The translations under genes and the position numbers were made by a program. Below, one piece after another: positions 55,201 through 64,000 of a stretch of 64,000 bases of DNA. This stretch comes from Hirundichthys speculiger (lineage: Eukaryota > Chordata > Actinopteri > Beloniformes > Exocoetidae): contig JAGFBZ010002330.1 of the NCBI GenBank assembly GCA_018398805.1, forward strand, positions 124,001 through 188,000. The letters are read 5' to 3'. Below the pieces are notes generated by a model. The model did not search any database. It was not told where the DNA came from and was given only the letters and a program-made list of their open reading frames with translations. Position 1 is the stretch's first letter; each line of letters opens with the position of its first letter.

Positions 55201-55852
55201 GTACATGCGCTCACAGAGAAAAACAGATTGTAGCATAGCTCTGTTTTAATTTGAGATTTGTAGTGTATGTTATCTCTATTCTAGTATCACACATTGGACC
55301 TCTCTCATTATCAGAGTGGGTCTTTATCAGAGACCCTTGTTTGATACAGTTCAAGTTGATGCATTATGAACTGCACACTAAGAGTCAGCAGTGATCTACA
55401 TATTCAATAACTTCCGTAATTATATGCGCAATTCATCAAATGGGTTGTGATTGCAGGGGAAGTGGAATAGAGTGGAATAGAGAGGAGCAGAGAGGTCTGA
55501 TTCCTGGAGGACTAAAGTCTAATCACAAAACTAACATGATAATTGAAATCTAAATTGAAAGGCTTAGCTCTCAGGGAGAGTATCAAGCATGGAGTGTATG
55601 GAGACTCCAGTCAGTGAGAGTGTAACAGAGGCGGAGAGAGAGTGGCAGGAAAAATGAGATCTAAACAAGCTGACAACCATATGCATGAAAAAAGTTGGAA
55701 TAGTTTATGCTTATATTAATACAAGCTCCAAAAAAGTTTCTGTAATTCATCCGTTAGGCTAAAATATTTTTTTTTCTGTTAAGATCAGCCATTTTTGTTA
55801 TTATCGTTATTTTCATCATACTCATCAAACAAGAGCAGCAGCTAAAAACTCC

Positions 55853-55886
55853 CTAATTTATTAATTTATTTATTCATTTATTTATT
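55853..55886. repeat. TTTA tetranucleotide repeat, imperfect
   Basis: Units of ATTT/TTTA with small interruptions. Confidence 0.85.
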
Positions 55887-56020
55887 TTGCTGTTGGTCCT
55901 GGTGTATGAGTTGGTGAAAGAGTTAATAATTATATTCTAAACCTTCTGTTTTTCATCTTTATGTTCCCTTCCCTCACTGTCATTTATTTCTCTATTTTTC
56001 ATTTGGTGTTTAGATTGTTT

Positions 56021-56055
56021 GAAATAAAATAAAATAAAATAAAATAAAACAAAAT
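56021..56055. repeat. AAAAT pentanucleotide repeat
   Basis: About seven AAAAT units, the last slightly altered (AAAAC). Confidence 0.93.
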
Positions 56056-58240
56056 GCATTGTCGGGTATAGTTTCACTAGGAGCTACTGTTTGAAATTCA
56101 GATTTATAGAGATAATAATATTTGGAATAATACAATAATTTATAAGTAATAATTATTTGATTTTATTTTTCACACAGTAAAAACAGGGGGGGTTTACCAG
56201 TGGTTGGTTGCAGTCTCTAACTATGATGCTAGATGTCACTAAAGATACTAAAACAGTCTGGATCAATAATTGCTCAGATCCCATACTACCACCAACATTC
56301 CTCTTTGCATGAGTAGACTCTGCTCTTTAAATTCTTCCATTCTTCACTTCCATTCAGAAGATGAGTGAAATAATTGCTTAACAATAGTTATGTTCAACAG
56401 GACATATTCTCCATTGTGTTGAACAGTTGTGTTTACATGAAAGGAACAAGTCATTTACATATATATTAACACGGCAAGTTGCTTATGTTTAGTTTTAGAC
56501 CTATTTTATATCAGCTCAATTTCTTAGTAATTCCTGATCATATTTAGTTTTCCGTTTTACTGTCATCTAAACAAAACACATATGGCAGATCTTTGCACTG
56601 AAACTGTGCTGTCCTTCATCTCACCTCAAACACCGATCTGCTTTCACATTCACCTTCACTGTTTTACTTGTTGTGAATATAGCTCTGTGGAAGGAGTGAG
56701 GACAATGAGGAGTGCAGAAAAGTCCTCCGTCCCATCTTCCTCTCTGCCCCGTGTCCATCCCAACTGCAGGATTCATAGTCATCCCTCAATAACGTTTAAT
56801 TAGTAATGCCAAATTCATTAACCTGTACTGCTATTACGCTGGCCCTGGCCATAAATTAGCTTAATGTGAGCAGACATACTGCAGATGTAATAAGGGACAT
56901 AAAACTCAAAGAGGAACACAGACTGTTCCTCAGTAGCAAGATCATTTCAACTCAGCGGCATTTTAGAGCAGCCGTGTTCCTCTTTAATTCAGGAGTACTT
57001 AACTGTGAGACCCCTTAACATATTTTCTATAAATGCCAAAGAAGCTTGCTTTAATTTTAGCTGAACTGAAGACACTATAATGGAAATCCATTACTCATGA
57101 AAATTTGTATTTTTCTCATAATCTTTAATTTCAAGACTCGCTGAAATACTGATACAATATGACTGAGCGTTTATTGAGCATGTGGAGATGACGTCACACC
57201 ATGTTGACCTTTAGGTAAATTGGTTTGTTTATGTGTCATATTGGAAGGCTCTCTTGTCAGGTTTTGCAGGGAGTCACATTTTGACACATCAGTTGTTACT
57301 CAGCAGATCTTATACATATTGACTTTACGATAATTTGTGAGTTTTCTTAGATTTGTAACTTCTAAATTCATGCAACATGCATCCATTCAGTCCAAAAATG
57401 TAGTTAACATATGCAGGAATGGGAGAGGAGGGATATACATTGGGGTTCATGCATCAGTGTATAGATCTATGCTGTTCATTTTGCTCCTTGGCAATGTGAT
57501 TCTCTCTCAGGAAGATCCATTTTCCCCTCTATTCCCGTCTCCACCAAATTTGACCAATCAGCCCAACTGTTTTGCAGAATTTTATAAAAGCCAACCAGGC
57601 AAAGGTGGTGTACAGTAGGTGAGAATAACAAGAAAGCCTTCCTGATAAAATGGTGGTTCTGTCAAAACACACAGCCTTTTACAATGGGCCCTTCATGTTC
57701 TCTATTGAAAATGAAATAATAATAATAATGATAATAATACTGAGATGTGAACATCTCTTATGCAGGTATAAGTGACAGCCAAGGCAAATGACACAGCTTC
57801 TGATGGCTTGTTTAGTTGGTTCAACTCTTTGCATCCTGCTTGTGTTGAGGAAATGTGTACATGTTGACTGTTTGGCATGTTTGAATTCTTTTCATAAGGA
57901 GACTTTTTACTGGCAGTGTTTCTTATCAATCTCATTTGCTTTTACAATTCTAATAAAAAAAAAGAAAAAAAAAAGAAAAAGCCAAACTTCAGTTTATGTT
58001 TCTGATTACACAGAGAGGTTCGGGCAGAAACACAAATTCAGGAAACAAACTGCTATTGTAAAAACCCTGGACAACCTTCACTGTCCTAGGATTACACATT
58101 GACCTCTTTGGTCCTCTATCCCCCAGTGGTCTCGCCTGACAACTCACACCAAAGAGCCTATTAGACCTGAATTCCACTTTGTTGTTAAAAAGGGTCCTGT
58201 CCTTTCAGTACACTCACTTCCCTGCTTTCTGTTTTTCAAG

Positions 58241-58302
58241 CATATGTGATGGAGGAACACAAGTTCATTGTTCCCTCGCAGATGGAACTTGGAGTTACCA
58301 AG
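58241..58302 (+). other. Exon-like segment with a partial sushi/CCP-type reading
   Basis: This 62-base segment is bounded by a pyrimidine-rich acceptor (CTGCTTTCTGTTTTTCAAG, ending at 58240) and a donor (CCAAG|GTAACT). One frame reads ICDGGTQVHCSLADGTWSYQ. The piece C-x-LADGTW resembles the second half of a sushi (CCP) repeat, where a cysteine is followed by DGxW and a last cysteine. Only part of such a domain would be present, and I see no neighbouring exons. It may be chance or an isolated remnant. Confidence 0.2.
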
Positions 58303-59196
58303 GTAACTGCTCTAATCCTCCTTTTTTTTTAACTATTTCTTTCATATTAACAGTCTATCGAGTGCTACCTTTTAAGCAACAACCAACAGTGCTCACTCAC
58401 TTTTAATTAGCTGTGATTCGGTTTGCCAAGAGGCGCCATGATGAGCTAATCGAAATTTACGAAATAATGACGTACTGCAAGCAGCCACTTCTTCTTCCTG
58501 AGGCCTGCTCCAAGAATAACAATAATGAGGCCATTATAGAGGACTGCACTTTAAAATGCTGTACTGCCACCAAAACAGAGGACATAATTGTTTTTGTATT
58601 TTCCATACAATCAACAACCCATTGTTGCTGACTTGAGAACTAAGGGAGTAAGAATTGGTTGCCATAATGATTGGTCTGTGTTGCCTTCAAGATGCTGTAC
58701 AAAGTGTCCGCTGAGCAGGGAGCTCGATTGACTACTGGTTTGGCTGTAGATGAAGACAACTGTCTGGCCCAGTGGAAACAAAGAACTTTCTGGCTTTTGC
58801 CTGATTTGTCAGTCAAATAGCCCCCAGGCCACATTAGAGAAGACCCATTCAAGCCAAGAGGCACATAGGCTCATCTGAAGGGGCCACATAGTAGTTGGAG
58901 AGAATGGTCATTTATATAACCTCCGTCCATTTCATAAGCATACAACAGAGGACAATACAAGGTGTGTCTATGAAAGAAACTATATGGTGTCCATAATTGA
59001 CAAGGACATACACCTAAATGGTGACTCAAATTCATCTTTATAAAATGTGTTTTATCTGATTTGTCAGGATAGCTCTGAAAGATAATTGCATGTTTTTGTT
59101 TCAAAAACTCACTTTGTAAAAACCTGCATTGCCACCATTCAGAAAACAAAATGTTCCAGGGACTAGGTTCCGATCAAAAGAGGCAAATGATAACAC

Positions 59197-59218
59197 TTTT
59201 TTTTTTTTTTTTTTTTTT
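59197..59218. repeat. T22 homopolymer
   Basis: Twenty-two consecutive T in otherwise mixed sequence. Confidence 0.93.
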
Positions 59219-62200
59219 ATCAGAAACCTTCACATCTAAACTTGCAGCTTCAGTTGGGTGGTACAAACACTGTGCTGCAGTTATTATCAGTGCTCCATTG
59301 TAAAGGAGGGAAGAGAAACAGTGCTCGAGGGCAGGAGGAATGCTAAGTGGGCCCCTTAGCCTAGTCAACCTTCAGTGGGTTTCATTTATCTTCATCTTGT
59401 TAGACTAAATTAATTAACAATCTCGATGTTGCACACTTTCTCCTTTCATTACATCAAATAATGGCAGAAATGTAGGGGGAGGTCCTGCCTACTGGGATTA
59501 GGTTGAAGCTGAAGACATCTCTCTTTTTCTGTGCTTATCTCTCCCTTTCTCTGTTCACATGTCTGCATTTGGTTCCTTCCTCTTTCTTTCTCACACTCCG
59601 TCTCATTTTCCCAGTTACTATGACTACACAAACAAAAACCTGTTAAATGTTTTTCATAAGCAAATAAAAAATTGATCTAAAGTGAAAACAGATCATTTCA
59701 ACAAAGAGGTACTTACAAACATGAATGCTTGTCTATTAGAGACACTGTTGTGTATACCTTATACTGTCATGCAGAAAACTTTTGCAGTGGTTTTAGAAAT
59801 GCTGAGAATCTCAAAAACAATATTTCCACTAGACAAAACAAAGGCTTTTGGTTGTGCGTATGATAAAGGGTTCAGATATTTCCCATTTAAGTTTAATGTA
59901 TTTGTCACAAGAGCAACATATCGGGTGTCATTAGGAAGCAGTAGTTGTTAAAAATGAAAGTGGATACTTTTACAGCTACTTAAAGTCTCTTAATGTCTTA
60001 CTCAAAACCAAGCTTGTGACTCATTACATGAACGAAAGGCCCATCTGGTGCCCCACTGCATGAAAAGTCAATAACAAATGCATTTTGGAGCAGATGTGTA
60101 TGTATGAGAATGTTCAAAGTCCCCTTTGACCTACTGCAGTGCTGCCGCTTTCCGCTGGAAAAGAAAGAAAAAGATACTGGGATTCTTCCCTCTACAAATG
60201 TCTAAGTGACATGTTTATCCAACCCTATTTCTATCTTTTCAGCCTTTTCACCCTCATCCCACAGCCCCCAGTCCACTGCAGGACACAAGTCTTGTCAAAG
60301 CAAAAGGGCAAACCCCGAAGCACAGCCCAGTTTTAATCTTGCCCCTTTTGTCGAGGCCATAACCAGTGTGATATCTTTCTGAGGCTGCCTTTAATTAAAT
60401 GAGCATTGACAGAAGAATGTGGATTAGGATCACGATAATGTGTTCACTTCGAATGATCACTGTTTTTCTTTTTTTTTCACAGCCATGAGAAGAAAAGAAA
60501 AATGCAGAGAAATAATAAGGTCAAAGGGTCATCTTTTTCTTTCTGTTTTTCCCTCACATTTTTCCAGTTGCAGGATTGCAGTGAAATACCACGTCGCCAC
60601 GTCACAGGATACAGTATCTTCTGTAGTACCGTCGGTTATCCACCAAACTGGCTTCAACAGTTGGTGAGAAGAAAACACTATCATTCCGTATCAGACTGTA
60701 GATACACCTCCTCAAATAAATTTCTGCCCTCAAAGATAAAGCAGATATTGTACAATACTGCATTAGATATTTTATTTGTTGAAAAAAAAAAGTCTGTATA
60801 TGAAATATTACTGCTGTTATATAAGTCTCTCTCTAAGTTTTTAAATAGATTTAGAATAAAAAAAAAAAAAACATTCTAGCTAGAGTCGCATATGCAAAAA
60901 AATGTCCCTGAAAATACCATTTAAGCAGAATAATTTTGCAGGATTCAGTTTTCCTTTAAAACACACAACTAAATGTGCCTTGTCTGTTTAGATTATAAAT
61001 GTGGCATTTTATCCACCTGAGTTAAAAGGATGAATAAACCAAGATATTTTTCTATTGAATTCCTGAAGGACGTTTTGAACAGCAAAAGAAATTATATCAA
61101 ATTGTTCTTTCTTTTTAAAATGCCCCCAACAGTTGTGCGAGAGAGAGAGAAAAAAAAATCCTGTTAATTTAATCAAATAAGTGACCTTTTGAAAAAGAAA
61201 TCAAAGAGGATTCATTAGCTTTAGTAAAGTTTGGCTGACAGCAGCTTTGAAAGGCAGATGCTGCTGCTGTGGCTTTTAATGAGCCAGCCCTAATTAGGGA
61301 GCAACGCTGGAGTCGAGAGAAGGTGGTTGACTAGGAAAGGAGCCAATGGTAAATAAGCTCGCTTATTTATTTCCTCTGTGTGTAATGACAGCACAAATTT
61401 TTAATTAGAATCATAGGAAGGGTAAAAACACACACACAAAAAACAACCAAAAACTAAATCTTTATGTTAAGTTAAACACAAACACAGAACACAACAGGAT
61501 CAAGAGTGCATCACAAGACTGATGTGCCAGCAACTGCCTCAACATCCCTGATTAGGGTGGTTAGTAAGTTGAGGAGTGTGAACAGAAAAGAGCATGCAGC
61601 ATAAAGACACAAGCGCCTGACCTGCAGGCTGTTTAAACTGTGAAATGAGAGGGAGTAAAAATGTGACCCTCCAGCCCAGTCTTAGGGAAAAACATGAAAT
61701 AGTTACAAAGTAGAACATTTTTATTTGGCATAATTAATAGAACTTGTATCTTTTTCTCATACCGCACAGCCCAAGTTTCCAATGAATGTATGCAAATGAG
61801 CTGAGTTGGTGGGACTCGTCACCCTGTAGTCCAAGAAAAGGATATTTAGACATGATTTGTGATGAAAGGTGTCTCTTTAAAAAAAATTCTTATTGTTCCT
61901 TAACCTTAAACAGGTAGTTTTTAAAGTCTACCCTTAATCTTTAGTGAAGTCACTTTAAAATAGTTGTCTGAGGGGCTTTTCCAGCCAACGCCCTGACCTC
62001 CATGCAAAGATTGTGTCAACTATTATGATGCAAAAGTTCTTTCACGAGTAAACACTAATGAAAAACATTCAAATCAATTTCTATGTCAAGTAAATTAGCA
62101 TGAAAATAGCTTAAACTAATGTCTGGACAAAAATCAATGGACTAATTTTCAAGACTATTTCAAGTTTTGCTGTGAGACTGGGTCGGTCCCTCAAGTTGCT

Positions 62201-64000
62201 GAAGTGTACTCTCAGTTTGACTCAGTACTATCAGGGTGAGCATGCTACTCACCCACACACTACACGAGTACAATCATAACACACAGCTTGGGTAAATATG
62301 TTAGATTCCATGTTTGACAGTGTTCAAATATACAAACACGTGCACACACAAACATGTGCACTCACACATGGGATAAAGTCCACCTCTAACAAAGTGTCAG
62401 AGAGTTTAACCCCTGTGAGCCCGCTACCACCCCTGCCCAACCTGTGATCCTAAACGGCAACAACGGAAATGAAACTAACCTCAGTAAAAAGCTGCTACGA
62501 AGAAAGCCTTCCATGTCAGCGTGTGGGGTTCTGGCAGGAGAAATCACAGAGAACCATTTTCACTATGAAATGAGTAATAATCAAAAAGAAGAGCAAGGAG
62601 AAAGGGGGGAAGAGGGAAGAAAGAAAGAGGAAATGAAAGAAAGAAAAACACAGAGATCATACATCTTCCTCTTATACAAGACCTTATGTCTTTAATTAAA
62701 GCAGAAATATGACTAGGAACCCATCCTCCTTTTTTATGAACTGACATCATTAATTATAACTCTTTCCATCGAGGGAGTGGATTTGCATACAAGCATACAA
62801 CATCGGTTTGCACTGAGAGCCTGATGATATGTTTGCATCAAATAAGCTCTGCCTACTGATCTCTATACAGCCTATTTCCACCACTGTGTGCAGATATTTG
62901 CATGTACATCCAGCGCTGTAACCACAGATCCAGTTTGTTCAGAGTAGCCAGCGGTGGTCCAGCTGCAGCCCATGTGTGACGAGGCTGCTGTGGCTTCTGA
63001 ACGCTCAGCCGCAAGGGACCCAAGCTGGGAATCGCAGCACCAATGAGGCAAAAGGATGTGGTCATGATGTCACCACTTGCATGGGTCGTTCAGAAGACTT
63101 GCCCACAAAATACTGGAGACACATGGCTAAAATTGACTTACAACAGGTTTCCATTAGGCTATGTTATTGGTCTGTGTAATATGCAGCTTTATTGTTTTAG
63201 GACTGGCTGAAAATTGATTAGGACTTCCACGTGTGTGTTTATTTTTTTTGATTTTTTTTTTTTTATTTTTAAGTGGTAAAGTAAACAAACATTTCCTAGA
63301 GGAATTTTTATCCATGGTGGAAATTTAAATGTCTAACAAAACTCACGCAGGCTTTATAAGAAATGTATCTTCTAAATTAGGAAAAATGTATTTAGTATAT
63401 GAAACCATTTCACCTCAAAATTTCCTCTCTCTGTTTGTCCTTTTATTGAATTAAATTCCGTTAAAATTCAAGAATTAGATCCACATATTCCTGCCATGAA
63501 AATTACAACTTTTTCACACCTTTGGGGAGAAAAATGCTCCTTTCTAAATGTCCTCTTTTAGCACTCCATCTTTATGAAAAAAACACAAAATTCAACAGCA
63601 AACGGCACCTTAGCTACTAAACACCTTAAGTTTTTGTGACATGGGTATAATTTAGCATTTCCCCCCTTGCTCTCTTGGCTTAAGAGACAAAGCCTCTGAG
63701 AGAATGGAAAGAATGAGCCGGGCCCAAGGACACTGTGCCTTTCAGTCTGGCCAGCACTTAGCGAGGCGGCAGATCCACAAGGCCCAGAGGGCTCAGCCGA
63801 TACTTTTCTCACAGTGAGGTGTCTAGGGAGGCGTGAGTAGCATAGCCAGGGGTACTGCAGCTCTGCTCTTTTCTCCACTCACTCGGGCTGAGCACACATA
63901 ATACCATCACCATGCCACAGCACACCAAGCCAGTGACAACGTGAGAAAACAACCGTCAAACAGTGCAGAGCAGATCAAGCGTGTCTCCTCACTTCTCTGA

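Larger units (their letters stand above)
45310..64000 (-). other. sox6: SOX6 upstream intron or 5' region
   Basis: This sequence is upstream of the first coding exon. The acceptor at 45310 shows that at least one untranslated exon lies further right, but SOX6 5' exons are poorly conserved and I could not place one. The stretch holds G-rich tracts (46.5 and 51.8 kb), a 32-base A run (52.4 kb), a CA-rich tandem repeat (53.8 kb), a 60-base TA repeat (54.7 kb) and AAAAT/TTTA repeats (55.9-56.05 kb). A sushi-like exon candidate lies at 58.2 kb, and possible conserved elements lie near 49.8 and 61.3 kb. I saw no CpG-island promoter. Confidence 0.6.

Overview
This window is ordinary vertebrate chromosomal DNA and almost certainly comes from a teleost fish. 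It is AT-rich, about 98-99% non-coding, and full of microsatellites and homopolymers. It also carries diverged fragments that resemble common fish non-LTR retrotransposon tails, for example an end in ATGG repeats near 29.8 kb. I see no operons, prokaryotic signals, CRISPR array or tRNA/rRNA gene.

The one gene I can support with confidence is SOX6, on the minus strand. Five coding exons lie from right to left: 45072-45302 (start codon, residues 1-77), 41808-42018 (78-147), 24959-25048 (148-177), 13643-13815 (178-235) and 12009-12077 (236-258). Every junction has AG and GT signals, the phases join without a frame break (0, 1, 1, 0, 0), and the 258 joined residues match the known amino end of SOX6. 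They include the SOXD-specific block, the leucine zipper and the glutamine-rich Q-box. The rest of the protein, with the HMG DNA-binding box and 3' UTR, must lie to the left of position 1. The promoter and 5' untranslated exons must lie to the right of 45309, probably beyond 64000.

Layout: 1-12008 is a partial intron; 12078-13642 is a short intron (1.6 kb); 13816-24958 is an 11.1 kb intron; 25049-41807 is a 16.8 kb intron; 42019-45071 is a 3.1 kb intron; and 45310-64000 is upstream intron or 5' flanking sequence. These spaces hold simple repeats, G-rich tracts, retroelement remnants and several stretches that look like conserved regulatory elements. They also hold a few short plus-strand open segments with coding-like codon use behind good splice-acceptor sequences. 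I could not name the latter.

I did not find a new multi-gene system. The observations most worth checking are the plus-strand open segments inside the SOX6 introns (16.2, 24.5, 26.8 and 27.7 kb), a 62-base exon-like segment reading as a partial sushi motif at 58.2 kb, two overlapping hairpins at 34.8 kb, and a 12-bp inverted repeat next to a SOX-type site at 6.2 kb.
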